Source: Candidatus Hydrogenedentota bacterium (lineage in GTDB: Bacteria; Hydrogenedentota; Hydrogenedentia; Hydrogenedentiales; CAITNO01). From it: 13,165 nucleotides of DNA. The notes beneath the pieces were generated by a model. That model was given only the letters and a program-made list of their open reading frames with translations. It was not told the origin of the DNA and searched no databases. The position numbers and the translations under genes were made by a program. Below, in pieces: positions 1-7,939 of the stretch; the first letter of the stretch is position 1; each line of letters begins with the position of its first letter. Where the stretch lies: contig CAIXUF010000169.1 in assembly GCA_903922535.1 (NCBI GenBank), forward strand, positions 1-13,165. The letters are read 5' to 3'.

Positions 1-1244
1 GCAAGCCAACCCGCCTGACGGCGGGGAGTGTCCGCGGAAATCAGGCCGGTCCACGCCCACAGGATCAACGGCGCGTAGCACATGCTGAAATTGGCGGGGT
101 GGCAGAGCCGGTAGGTGAAGAAGCCGATGAAGACGCCGGTGATGCCCACGAGCACCGACGCGGCGAGGTGGCGCGTGAGCCGCCAGACGATGAACGCCAG
201 TCCCGCGCCGAACAGCCAGTGCGCGAGCAGGAACCGCACATCCCACGCCCACGCCGCGCCGTCGGTGGCGATGGTCAGGAAATTAAACGGGTCGCCGAAC
301 ATCGACTGGCCCTGGCCGAGCAGCGGTTCACCGGCGAGGGAGTTGCGGTTCCAGAGCGGCAGCTCGCCATGCTTCAGCAGGGCGTCGCGCTGGATCATCG
401 GGTAGTAGAGGTGGTTGAACAGCAGGGCGCCTGTGTCGGACGCCATGCCATTGATATACATGTATTCCTTCGAGCCCGGCAGCGTGGGCAGGTTGCCGTA
501 GAGCATGAGGCCGCCGTTGTTCGGCGAGGCGAAACTCCGGCCCTGGAAGAGGATGGGGTGGCACTGCACGGCGACGGCGAGCAGGACCGACGTGGCGATC
601 GCGGTGCGCGGGCGACGCTGCGCCCAGCGGCCCAGTGCCATCGCGAGGCGCAGGAGGCGCGATGCCACGAACGGGGTACCGAGGATCAGGCCGATGATGA
701 AGACCGGAATCGCGCGCGGTAATCCCTCCCGCAGCCAGATCTTGCCCGTGGGTTGGAGCACGAGGGGCTCGGGCAAGTCGATTTCGAGGTAGGGGTCGTG
801 CGAGTTCGGCTTGGTGACGACGGTGAACGTGTCGCCTTGGACCGTCACGCGGGCGATGTCGCCGTTCGGGCGGAATTGATCCGGCTTGAACTTATGGACG
901 ACCTTGCCGCGGACGTTGGCAATCTGGGCGTGAGAAAACGTGAAGACGCCGACGCCGTCGATCGGGTCGAGCCGCAGGTGATAGAACGTCCCCATCGGCA
1001 TCATGTAGCGGTAGACGACGGGCTTGGGCTCGATCTTCAGCGGCTGGCGGGACGAGTCGGTCTCGTTGTAGCCCTTGCCCAGGTCCCAGAAAACCTGCGT
1101 CGTCCCCGGCGAGGTGGACGTGAGGGTGACGTCGAAGAAGAAATAATCCCGCCGGTCGATGCTCGTGCTCAGGTAGGGCAGCGCGGCCGCCACGGCGAGG
1201 ACGAGGGCCAGGCAGATGGCGCGCCAGTCAAACCAGGCTTTCAT
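1..1244 (-). CDS. YfhO-like multi-pass membrane protein, C-terminus cut by window edge
   Basis: 414 codons are visible from the ATG at 1244; the 3' end lies beyond base 1. Residues 8-25 form a transmembrane segment or uncleaved signal. Residues 30-175 are soluble and look beta-rich, and hydrophobic segments follow at about 178-197, 213-232, 336-354 and 360-380. The stretch at residues 293-323 (GELPLWN, then [10 protein letters not shown] and a DPFNFL end) is the conserved extracytoplasmic motif of the YfhO / GT-C-like membrane protein family, implicated in lipid-linked sugar transfer to cell-wall polymers or lipoproteins. The start overlaps the stop of the upstream epimerase gene by four bases (ATGA, 1241-1244), so translation is probably coupled. 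The long N-terminal domain before the YfhO motif is unusual. Family call is from motif recognition; substrate unknown. Confidence 0.72.
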   Translation of the reverse strand, partial: MKAWFDWRAICLALVLAVAAALPYLSTSIDRRDYFFFDVTLTSTSPGTTQVFWDLGKGYNETDSSRQPLKIEPKPVVYRYMMPMGTFYHLRLDPIDGVGVFTFSHAQIANVRGKVVHKFKPDQFRPNGDIARVTVQGDTFTVVTKPNSHDPYLEIDLPEPLVLQPTGKIWLREGLPRAIPVFIIGLILGTPFVASRLLRLAMALGRWAQRRPRTAIATSVLLAVAVQCHPILFQGRSFASPNNGGLMLYGNLPTLPGSKEYMYINGMASDTGALLFNHLYYPMIQRDALLKHGELPLWNRNSLAGEPLLGQGQSMFGDPFNFLTIATDGAAWAWDVRFLLAHWLFGAGLAFIVWRLTRHLAASVLVGITGVFIGFFTYRLCHPANFSMCYAPLILWAWTGLISADTPRRQAGWL

Positions 1245-2314
1245 CCGGAGGTGGCAGGTCGTTCACGCCAAGCTTGGACGATTTGGCGGATGGTTTCCTC
1301 TAGCGAGATTGTGATGTCCCACTTGGGATAATGGGCGCGCATCTTGCGCAGGTCGGAGTAGTAGCAGATGTGGTCACCCGCGCGGTTCTGGTCGAGGTAG
1401 GTGTGGACCTGCGCCTTGCCGGTGAACTTCTCCGTGAGCTTGAACGCCTCGAGAATGGACGTGCTGTTGGCCTTGCCGCCGCCGAGATTGTAAACCTCCC
1501 CCGCGCGGGGCGCGTCGACGAAGGCCGCCATGAAGCGCGCGACGTCGAGTGAGTGGATGTTGTCGCGGACCTGTTTGCCCTTGTAGCCGAAGATCCGGTA
1601 GGTGGTTCCGGTCATGGCGCATTTCATGAGGTAGGCCAGGAACCCGTGCAGTTCGGCACCGCTGTGGCCCGGCCCGGTGAGGCAGCCGCCGCGGAACACG
1701 GCGGTGTGCATGCCGAAATAACGGCCGTATTCCTGCACCATCACGTCCGCGGCCACTTTTGACGCGCCAAACACGGAGTGCTTGGTCTGGTCGATGGACA
1801 TGCTCTCGTCGATGCCGTGTTCGGCGTAGGGGTGTGACGCGTCCACCTCCCAGCGGGTCTCCTGCTCCACCAGCGGCAGCAGGTTCGGCGTGTCGCCGTA
1901 GACCTTGTTGGTGGACGTGAAGATGAACGTTGCCTCCGGCGCGTGCAGCCGGGTGAGTTCCAGCATGTGCAGCGTGCCGGTGGCGTTCACGCCGAAATCG
2001 GTCAGCGGCTCCCGGGCGGCCCAGTCGTGGCTCGGCTGCGCCGCCGTATGCACCACCACTGAAATGTCGCCCTTGTACCCGGCGAAAACGCGCTCCAGCG
2101 CCGCATAGTCGCGGACGTCCGCCTCATGATGGCGGTAATTGGGGCATTCCTCCCGCAGCCGTTCCGCCGACCAGCGGGTCGACGCGTCGGCGCCGAAGAA
2201 ATAGGCGCGCATGTCATTGTCCACGCCAACCACTGTGTGGCCCGCGCGCGAAAACTGGCGCACGGTTTCCGCCCCAATCAATCCCCCCGAACCGGTTACG
2301 ATTACTGTGCTCAT
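1241..2314 (-). CDS. NAD-dependent sugar-nucleotide epimerase/dehydratase (CDP-paratose 2-epimerase-like)
   Basis: 357-residue extended short-chain dehydrogenase/reductase. The Rossmann GxxGxxG motif is at residues 8-14 (TGSGGLIG from residue 7), the acidic NAD-ribose binder is in VDND (31-34), the serine/threonine site is in FTSTNKVYG (132-140), and late motifs include FRGGCLTGP and the [12 protein letters not shown] block. It most resembles proteins annotated as CDP-paratose 2-epimerase / WcaG-type epimerases, which convert NDP-sugars for surface polysaccharides. At the place of the usual catalytic YxxxK it reads FGASK (F182, K186). The start at 2314 is chosen because GGAG lies 8 bases upstream and the Rossmann fold begins there; the open frame continues to 2803, but that stretch encodes no recognisable domain. 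It is followed with a 4-base overlap by the YfhO-like gene, suggesting a glycan assembly operon. The exact sugar substrate cannot be read from sequence. Confidence 0.85.
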   Translation of the reverse strand: MSTVIVTGSGGLIGAETVRQFSRAGHTVVGVDNDMRAYFFGADASTRWSAERLREECPNYRHHEADVRDYAALERVFAGYKGDISVVVHTAAQPSHDWAAREPLTDFGVNATGTLHMLELTRLHAPEATFIFTSTNKVYGDTPNLLPLVEQETRWEVDASHPYAEHGIDESMSIDQTKHSVFGASKVAADVMVQEYGRYFGMHTAVFRGGCLTGPGHSGAELHGFLAYLMKCAMTGTTYRIFGYKGKQVRDNIHSLDVARFMAAFVDAPRAGEVYNLGGGKANSTSILEAFKLTEKFTGKAQVHTYLDQNRAGDHICYYSDLRKMRAHYPKWDITISLEETIRQIVQAWRERPATSG

Positions 2315-2504
2315 AGATGCTCCAAAGTCCTGCTGGGGCGGTGCGTGCGGGTCGGGCCAAAACGGCCGCGCGGAGCGCGCACCTGTTTTTTCCTCTGCCG
2401 GACCGCCTGTCAACAGTATTCTAACCGATTCCCCACGGAAATCGCCAACGTCCGGACAAAATGGAAACGCAAGAGTGCAGGGTGCCTGAAGCGAAGCGGG
2501 GCGC

Positions 2505-2565
2505 TCCGGTTTGATCCAAGAAAGCCGGCAGGGATGCGCCCGCCTTCGCGGGAGTGACGGACAAT
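2505..2565. repeat. Palindromic dispersed-repeat-like element
   Basis: The core hairpin is CCCGC (2539-2543), loop CTTC, GCGGG (2548-2552). On the minus strand the flanking bases read GTCACTCCCGCGAAGGCGGG, giving the translated signature VTPAKAG. This closely resembles the widespread intergenic repeat whose spurious translation is VIPAKAGIQ. Only one copy is in the window, so repeat status rests on recognition of the family. Boundaries are approximate. Confidence 0.5.
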
Positions 2566-2691
2566 CCCCTTGTGGCTGTTGGGTGCCCGAGGCCATGCGG
2601 GACGCACCAGCGAATCCGGGCGCAAGAACCCTGTCCCGGCGGATTCGACACACGTCACCCACACGACGCGCTAAGGGATTTCGCAGGGACA

Positions 2692-2729
2692 ATTCAGGGA
2701 TTCCCTGATTCCGCAAGCGTGACTTGCGG
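2692..2729. repeat. Two adjacent small hairpins upstream of the phosphoesterase
   Basis: TCAGGG-ATT-CCCTGA is followed by CCGCAAG (2711-2717), loop CGTGA, CTTGCGG (2723-2729), the latter a perfect 7-bp stem. They lie about 95 bases before the phosphoesterase start, in its leader or promoter. They could be a dispersed repeat, an operator or an mRNA structure; no T-tract follows, so a terminator is unlikely. Confidence 0.45.
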
Positions 2730-2824
2730 ACTATCATCATATTTGGTCTTGGAGTTGGGAGACTCTTCCCCGCGCGAACATGTTCTTCCAGCGGGGTGCT
2801 CAAAGATCAAACAAGGAGGCCGTT

Positions 2825-4570
2825 ATGAAGAGCTTGTGCAATGGAATGTCTAGAACTGTCGGCGTTGCTCTGTCCCTGGCATTCCTGCTGCAACTGGCTG
2901 GATGCGTCGTGGAATGGCCGATTTCCAAGGAGGTTTACACGACGGCTGAACAGCAGGTGCTTCCCGTCGCCGTCTCTCCGGACACCCAGAAGATCACCCC
3001 TTCACAGGTGGCGCTCTACGAACAACTCGGTTACAGTGACTGGCTCGTGGGCGGCGGCACCAATTACAGCACGGACCCCAACCATCCGCAACCCTATGAC
3101 AAGCGCACCGAACTGGCCCCCGCCCACACGGACGCACCCGGCGCCGCGCGCCTCCTGTCGTTTTTCACCATGAGCGACATTCATATCGCCGACAAGGAAT
3201 CCCCGGCGCAGCCGCTCTATGTGGGCTGGGCCGCCCCGTATGGCGCGCCGAATTCCTGCGGATCGGCCTATTCGCCGGTCATTCTTTCGACTACCCAGGT
3301 GCTCGATGCCGCCGTTCAGACGATCAACGCGCTGCACAAGAAGACGCCGTTCGATTTCGGCATTTCGCTGGGCGACGACACCAACAACTCCCAGTACAAC
3401 GAGTTGAGGTGGTTTATCGACGTTCTTGACGGCAAGGTCATCACCCCCAGTTCCGGCGCGCATGACGGGGCCGACAGAATTGATTATCAGAGGCCGTACA
3501 AGGCCGCCGGGCTCGACAGGGAAATTCCCTGGTATCAGACCGTCGGCAACCACGACCAGTTCTGGATGGGCTCCTGCTATGAGGATGTGAAGACCATGCA
3601 GGCCCACATTGGCAACACGGTTCTCAACATGATCAACAGCCCCATTCCGGTGCCGGACGGCGTGGACCTTTACGGTGCCTATATGGGCGTGGTCGACGGT
3701 TCGACGCCCCTTGGCGATGTCATAAAAGCGGGGCCGCAGGAAGACTTTGACGTGCCCCCGACCGTCGTCGCCGACGAGAACCGCCACACCCTCGCGACGG
3801 CCACCTCCACAACCCTGAATTGGATGAAGGAGTTCTTCAACACCACGTCGAACCCGGTCGGACACGGATTCACCCAGGCCAACCTCGACAGCGACTTTGC
3901 CTGCTACAGCTTCGAGCCGAAGTCGGACGTGCCGCTTAAGATAATCGTGCTCGACGACACCTGCAAGGGAGCAGGCCAGCCAAATTATGCCGCCGGATGC
4001 CTCGACCAGGCCCGGGAAGACTGGCTCAGAAGTGAACTTGACGAGGGCCAGAACAACGGCAAGCTCATGATCATCGCCGCGCACATTCCCATACTCCCGC
4101 AAAAAGACCTCAACGACACCACGATTACTCCGCTTTCCGCCATGGACGCCGAAAAGCTGCTCAACGACCTGCACGCCTACACAAACCTCATCCTGTGGAT
4201 CTCGGGACACCGCCACGTGAACGTTGTGACTCCCCAGCCGTCACCGGATGCCGCCGTTCCAGAACAGGGTTTCTGGGAGGTCGAAACGTCCTCGCTCCGC
4301 GATTTCCCCCAGCAGTTCCGCACGTTCGACATCCGCCGCAACACGGACAACACCATTTCCATCTTTGTGACCGACGTCGATCCTGCGGTTCGGGAAGGAT
4401 CGCCCGCGGCAAAGTCGAGGGGGTATGCCGTTGGAGCCGCGCGGATATTTGCCGCCACGCCCGACAGCATCGCGGACACGACCTCCCATGCCTACAACGC
4501 CGAGTTGGTGAAACAGCTCACCCCTGCAATGCAGGTGGTTATCGCCAATTGCGGAACGCCCATAGAGTAG
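2825..4570 (+). CDS. Lipoprotein metallophosphoesterase (calcineurin-like, TIGR03768-like)
   Basis: 581 residues. A type II signal peptide with lipobox LAGC puts the lipidated cysteine at residue 27, so the enzyme should be membrane-anchored outside the cytoplasm. Metal-binding motifs of calcineurin-like phosphoesterases occur in order: SDIHIAD (D118, H120), LGDDTNN (D184/D185, N187/N188), VGNHDQ (N242, H243, D244), AAHIP (H420) and SGHRH (H462, H464). The large gap between GNHD and the later histidines (about 175 residues) and the NELRWFIDVLDG segment fit the TIGR03768 (RPA4764-type) family as I recall it. Start chosen at 2825: AAGGAGG lies 5 to 10 bases upstream and the signal peptide begins there. 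It is the only plus-strand gene and converges on the sialidase-like gene. Substrate unknown: phosphomonoester, phosphodiester or nucleotide are all possible. Confidence 0.87.
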   Translation: MKSLCNGMSRTVGVALSLAFLLQLAGCVVEWPISKEVYTTAEQQVLPVAVSPDTQKITPSQVALYEQLGYSDWLVGGGTNYSTDPNHPQPYDKRTELAPAHTDAPGAARLLSFFTMSDIHIADKESPAQPLYVGWAAPYGAPNSCGSAYSPVILSTTQVLDAAVQTINALHKKTPFDFGISLGDDTNNSQYNELRWFIDVLDGKVITPSSGAHDGADRIDYQRPYKAAGLDREIPWYQTVGNHDQFWMGSCYEDVKTMQAHIGNTVLNMINSPIPVPDGVDLYGAYMGVVDGSTPLGDVIKAGPQEDFDVPPTVVADENRHTLATATSTTLNWMKEFFNTTSNPVGHGFTQANLDSDFACYSFEPKSDVPLKIIVLDDTCKGAGQPNYAAGCLDQAREDWLRSELDEGQNNGKLMIIAAHIPILPQKDLNDTTITPLSAMDAEKLLNDLHAYTNLILWISGHRHVNVVTPQPSPDAAVPEQGFWEVETSSLRDFPQQFRTFDIRRNTDNTISIFVTDVDPAVREGSPAAKSRGYAVGAARIFAATPDSIADTTSHAYNAELVKQLTPAMQVVIANCGTPIE

Positions 4571-4628
4571 GCTATTCAAAGAGGGCTCCCACGGTGAGAC
4601 CAGTAAAGAGTCAACGAATCGCCAAGGA

Positions 4629-4657
4629 CCACGCCAACCATTACGGTTGTGGCGTGG
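4629..4657. terminator. Candidate bidirectional hairpin between convergent genes
   Basis: CCACGCC pairs with GGCGTGG and, after a two-base bulge, AACC pairs with GGTT around the loop ATTAC. It sits 59 bases after the plus-strand phosphoesterase stop and overlaps the TAA of the minus-strand sialidase-like gene. No long T-tract follows on either strand, so it may act as an RNA-stabilising 3' structure or a factor-assisted terminator. Confidence 0.45.
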
Positions 4658-5759
4658 GCGCAAAATCCTTGTCGTTCAGCTTGATGGCGAGGTGCGGGTC
4701 CCCGTAATAAGTCATTACCCACGCCTCACCGGGGGCGCGCTCGAAAATGTAGGGATAGGCGAGCGATTTTCCCGGATAGCGCGCCACGACGACCGGTTTC
4801 GTCCAAGTCTTCGCGTCGTCGTCAGAGAAGGCCACGCACACTTCCTCGCGGTACCAGGACGCGGGTCTTTCGGTCATGGATCGGTTCCCGCCCTTGGGCC
4901 AGTCCCGGCCTTCGGGGTGCAACGGGTTCCAGGCCATCATGAGGCGACCGCTGCGCAGCCGGGTCACCCAGGCGGGGGCGCTGCTGGCCTCGATGTCGGT
5001 GGGCTGGATGACCCGCCAGTTCCGGCCCTGATCCTCCGACCATGCCGCCCAGATCCGGTCCATATTGGTGCGGATAAACATCATCAGCCGTCCGTCGTTC
5101 TGCTCGATGACCGCCGGTTCCAGCGTGCCGTCATGATTTCCACGCCCGCCCAGGTCAATCCAGTTGCTGCGCGTCCATGTTCTGCCTTCATCGTCGGAAA
5201 CGAAAGAGCAGCCCAGCCACCGGCACAGTTCGGGGTCCAGATGTTCCACGGTTGCCACCAACCGCCCGCTCTTCAATTGGATGAAGCCCATGAAGTCGGC
5301 GTTGTACCCGTCCAGCAGCCGCTGCTTGTCCGACCAGGTCTTGCCGCCGTCGGTGCTGCGGATGCTCCACAGTTCCAGGATGCACTCCGGTTTGGGCGCG
5401 TTCTTCTCATCGTCCCACGCAAACACGTACTTGGTGTGATCCAGAAACAGGATGACCAGCGCGCCGTCCTTAGTGCGCAGGAACTGCCCCACATGCCCGT
5501 TTGGGGTAATGTTTATACCCGGATCAATGACGTCCCCGCCTTCTGACCAGGTCTTGCCGCCGTCGGTGCTGGTGCGCAGGATGTTCTTGTCCACCATCAA
5601 CAGGCTGCCGTCGTCGTTCTGCAGAAACGGCCCGAGCTTTGTGATATCGAGGGGTTGGCAGCGCGGATCGATCCAAAGCCCGTTGTCCTGTGCGGCGGCC
5701 ATGGCGCCTGCCAACGCCAGCGTCGCCGCCAAGCCCGTCCAAACCAGCATGCGATTCAT
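4641..5759 (-). CDS. Secreted sialidase-like protein with five Asp boxes (BNR repeats)
   Basis: 372 residues. A Sec signal peptide occupies roughly residues 1-23 (AMAAAQD cleavage region). Five Asp boxes (SxDxGxTW) are visible: S64-W71, S135-W142, S188-W195, and degenerate S241-W248 and S312-W319, as expected for a six-bladed sialidase propeller. LEPAVIEQNDG followed by FIRTN (E214, R230) matches the Glu and one Arg of the sialidase active-site pattern. The FRIP motif with the first arginine of the classical triad is not seen near the N-terminus, so sialic-acid cleavage is uncertain; other BNR propeller hydrolases or binding proteins are possible. Start at 5759 is set by GGGAGG 5 to 10 bases upstream and the signal peptide. 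It lies 291 bases downstream of the GH123-like gene with its own promoter candidate. Confidence 0.82.
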   Translation of the reverse strand: MNRMLVWTGLAATLALAGAMAAAQDNGLWIDPRCQPLDITKLGPFLQNDDGSLLMVDKNILRTSTDGGKTWSEGGDVIDPGINITPNGHVGQFLRTKDGALVILFLDHTKYVFAWDDEKNAPKPECILELWSIRSTDGGKTWSDKQRLLDGYNADFMGFIQLKSGRLVATVEHLDPELCRWLGCSFVSDDEGRTWTRSNWIDLGGRGNHDGTLEPAVIEQNDGRLMMFIRTNMDRIWAAWSEDQGRNWRVIQPTDIEASSAPAWVTRLRSGRLMMAWNPLHPEGRDWPKGGNRSMTERPASWYREEVCVAFSDDDAKTWTKPVVVARYPGKSLAYPYIFERAPGEAWVMTYYGDPHLAIKLNDKDFAPTPQP

Positions 5760-5797
5760 AAGAGCCTCCCGGTTTCTTGTGCCGTCGTTCAGGGACA

Positions 5798-5826
5798 ATT
5801 ATACGGCATAATCACAATTGAATGCT
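5798..5826 (-). promoter_or_regulatory. Candidate sigma70-type promoter of the sialidase-like gene
   Basis: The minus strand reads a perfect TATAAT (5803 down to 5798), which would place transcription start near 5791 and give a leader of about 32 bases before the ATG at 5759. A -35 match is poor (AGCATT at a 17-base spacing), so an activator or a divergent -35 is implied if it is used. Confidence 0.4.
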
Positions 5827-6050
5827 GTAACACATATCCGGTGCAGCGTGGCCCATGTGCAGGCACTTTGTCATGCAGTCAACCCTCGGGAACAGAATCC
5901 TGAGGCCCCATAAATATCTCACGCCAGCAGATTTCGCGGCAACATGACGCCGCCGCAAAAAGGACCTGCCTCGGCCATGAATGGGGCTCCGCCTTCACCG
6001 TTGTGGTGGCGCGGGTTTTGTGGAGTGCGTCCTGTACGGCAAGAACGGGG
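5827..6050. other. Intergenic segment between GH123-like and sialidase-like genes
   Basis: Only the promoter candidate near 5800 is evident in the gap. The rest contains no ribosome-bound open frame, no strong hairpin with a T-tract and no recognisable RNA gene. Its length argues that the sialidase-like gene is not simply a coupled cistron. Confidence 0.4.
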
Positions 6051-7811
6051 CTACTTCCCCGTCCCCAGTGCCAGCATGCATTCCTCGATCCGTTCGTCCA
6101 CTTCCGCGCGGGCCAACTCGATACGCGCCGGGTCCTGCGTGTACTCGGTCCAGGATGCGGCCACTTCGGGCCGGACCGCGACCGCTTCTCGCGCGCGTGC
6201 AGGCAGCCCGTCCGCGCCGCCCTTCTGCTCCACCTGCGCGGCCAGGTCCTTGAGCATCGCCAGCGCCTCGTAGTCCTCGATGCCGTCGCGGATGTTTTCG
6301 AGGCGCGTGCTGGCGAGCGGGGTCATGTCGGGGCCGGGGTACATGAGGATGCCGTCGCTGTTGGTGTTGAAGGAGAGCGGGTCCCAGGGGCGCTCGGGCC
6401 ATTTGGGCCCGTTCTGGTTCCAGTTTTCCTGGGGCTCGTAGAGATTGATGAGGTAATAAAGAAAGCCCGTGACATTGTAGTGCCAGTACTGCCAGCCGAG
6501 GATGCGCGGGTCCACGCCGGGGAAGTCGATGAAGAAGTTGGCGTAGGGCTTGCCCGGCCCGCAGCACACGTAGGCCCACAACTGATCCCCCGCCGCCTGC
6601 CGTTCGCGGTAGGGTGTCAGGTCGCCGCTCAACTGCTGTGTGAGCGGCGTCCAGATGTCGAAATAGCCGACGTTCTTGGCGGTGTAGGGATTGGCCGTTT
6701 CCCGCTTGAGCCAGGGGAACTTCTCGCCGATCATGCCGTAGAGCCGACGGATGGACGGGTCCACGTTGGCCGCGGGATCGGGACGCATTTCGGACTCGTC
6801 GAACCCGTGCACGTACCAGGTGAAATCCTTCCAGTCCTTCTCCTTCACGAATCCTTCCCAGTCGCGGAACCACGCCTCGAACTCAGCCATTTGCCGGTCC
6901 GCCTTTTCGGGCTCGCCGAAAAGCACGTCGCAGCTGGCAAGGCAGGTGGCGTTCATGCCGCGGTCGTAGCAGTACTGCATGTCGTCGCGGGTGGGCACCG
7001 TGCGTGTGCGGCCGTTCTTCATCCCCGAGTAAATGACCGTCGGGCTGATTCGGTGCGCCAGCAGAAAGTCATACACCTCCAGCCATTTCTCGTGGGGCAG
7101 CACATCCTCGCATTCGTAGGAGGTGTAGAGCGGCCCGTGCGAGTACTTCTCCGGCTGTCCCAGCCGCTGGCGCACCTCGTCCGGCCTGTACCAGGCCTCC
7201 CAGATGCCGGGATTGATGCAGAACGCGGTCTTGAGCTTGCCGCGCAGCGGCAGCGAGAAGGCGCGCACGGTCAACTCGACATCCATTGTGCGCTTGGCAA
7301 CGCCTTCCGGCGTGAAGGTGATTGTGCCCTTGTACAGTCCCGGCGCGGTGCCGTCGGGCACATCGACCGTGAACCATACGGGTTGGACGAAGCCGGGTTC
7401 CACGTCGAAGGGCTTGGCGGGCATAAGCACGTCGGGCCATCCCCAGCCCGTGCGGCGGATGGCGGAATTGGAGGGCTTGGTCTGCACGTAGCCGACGGGA
7501 TGCCAGGTGACGCGCGCGGCCGGAAACGCTTCGCCGCCGTCCACGCGCGCCAAATCGGAAACCTCCACCTGCACGCCCTTGAGCGGCGCTGCCAGCGGCA
7601 CGCACACCACCTGGAAGCTCTCGCGCTCGCGGCCCGCCGCCGCAATGCGCACCGGGCCGTTCAGCGGACCTTTGAAGTCCGCAGCCTCCCGGAAGACCTT
7701 GTCCATCGGCGAGGCCGTACCCAGCAGGAAAGGCGCGGGCACACCTGCGCCGGGTTCTTCTGTGTTGAGCAACGACAATGTCATGAGGGAAAGGGCGATG
7801 GCAATGTGCAT
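6051..7811 (-). CDS. GH123-like glycoside hydrolase (DUF4091 domain), exported
   Basis: 586 residues. The C-terminal two thirds match the DUF4091 / GH123 catalytic domain: VHGFDESE contains an Asp-Glu pair (D338, E339) at the position expected for the GH123 catalytic acid and its partner, and WAYVCCGPG, GWQYWHYNVTGFLYY, SDGILMYPGP and RLENIRDGIEDYEAL are hallmark stretches. Residues about 25-190 form the N-terminal beta-sandwich found in this family. Known GH123 enzymes are beta-N-acetylgalactosaminidases using a substrate-assisted mechanism; many DUF4091 proteins are uncharacterised, so the sugar is inferred. The N-terminus is hydrophobic but lacks a clear basic region. Start at 7811 is preferred because AAGGAG ends 9 bases upstream; a longer start at 7832 would place that Shine-Dalgarno inside the gene. 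It lies 128 bases downstream of the phosphoesterase gene, across a palindromic repeat. Confidence 0.83.
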   Translation of the reverse strand: MHIAIALSLMTLSLLNTEEPGAGVPAPFLLGTASPMDKVFREAADFKGPLNGPVRIAAAGRERESFQVVCVPLAAPLKGVQVEVSDLARVDGGEAFPAARVTWHPVGYVQTKPSNSAIRRTGWGWPDVLMPAKPFDVEPGFVQPVWFTVDVPDGTAPGLYKGTITFTPEGVAKRTMDVELTVRAFSLPLRGKLKTAFCINPGIWEAWYRPDEVRQRLGQPEKYSHGPLYTSYECEDVLPHEKWLEVYDFLLAHRISPTVIYSGMKNGRTRTVPTRDDMQYCYDRGMNATCLASCDVLFGEPEKADRQMAEFEAWFRDWEGFVKEKDWKDFTWYVHGFDESEMRPDPAANVDPSIRRLYGMIGEKFPWLKRETANPYTAKNVGYFDIWTPLTQQLSGDLTPYRERQAAGDQLWAYVCCGPGKPYANFFIDFPGVDPRILGWQYWHYNVTGFLYYLINLYEPQENWNQNGPKWPERPWDPLSFNTNSDGILMYPGPDMTPLASTRLENIRDGIEDYEALAMLKDLAAQVEQKGGADGLPARAREAVAVRPEVAASWTEYTQDPARIELARAEVDERIEECMLALGTGK

Positions 7812-7846
7812 GGTCAGGGCTCCTTTTTCCAACCCGAGAACTTCAC

Positions 7847-7937
7847 CACGTCATTGCGGGCATGGCAATCTCTTGCAACCATGCCTTTGCTGCGAAGCGT
7901 TCGCGAGCAAGAGATTCGCTTTGCTCGAAATGACGTG
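7847..7937. repeat. 91-bp nested-palindrome repeat element
   Basis: Terminal inverted repeats CACGTCATT (7847-7855) and AATGACGTG (7929-7937) are perfect. Inside, AATCTCTTGC (7867-7876) pairs perfectly with GCAAGAGATT (7907-7916), giving a long foldable element. The sequence resembles the widespread intergenic repeat beginning GTCATTGCGAGC and containing GCAATCTC. It fills most of the gap between two same-strand genes and ends two bases before the phosphoesterase stop codon, so it would be transcribed and fold in the mRNA. Confidence 0.7.
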
Positions 7938-7939
7938 AA

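Larger units (their letters stand above)
2315..2824. other. 510-base divergent intergenic region with palindromic repeats
   Basis: This region separates the minus-strand epimerase from the plus-strand phosphoesterase lipoprotein, so it must hold both promoters. It contains a palindromic dispersed-repeat-like stretch near 2505-2565 and two small hairpins at 2692-2729. An exact TTGACA hexamer on the minus strand (2408-2413) and a TAGAAT (2418-2423) lie upstream of the epimerase but are not spaced as a canonical pair with each other. Short open frames here lack ribosome binding sites and domain signatures, so I see no gene. Confidence 0.6.

Noticed and set aside
10..25. Palindrome CCCGCC-TGAC-GGCGGG at the window start as a regulatory hairpin
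   Set aside because: It lies inside the YfhO-like coding frame and encodes in-frame residues (PRRQAG); nothing shows a regulatory role.
2408..2423. Consensus sigma70 promoter for the epimerase using exact TTGACA
   Set aside because: The hexamer at 17 bases downstream is AAAAAC, a poor -10, and the nearby TAGAAT lies on the wrong side of the TTGACA.
2315..2803. 163-residue N-terminal extension of the epimerase frame
   Set aside because: The segment covers repeat DNA, has no domain, and a good Shine-Dalgarno with the Rossmann motif marks the start at 2314.
3002..4216. 404-codon open frame on the minus strand
   Set aside because: It lies wholly antisense to the phosphoesterase lipoprotein, whose catalytic motifs are intact, and has no recognisable domain or start signal.
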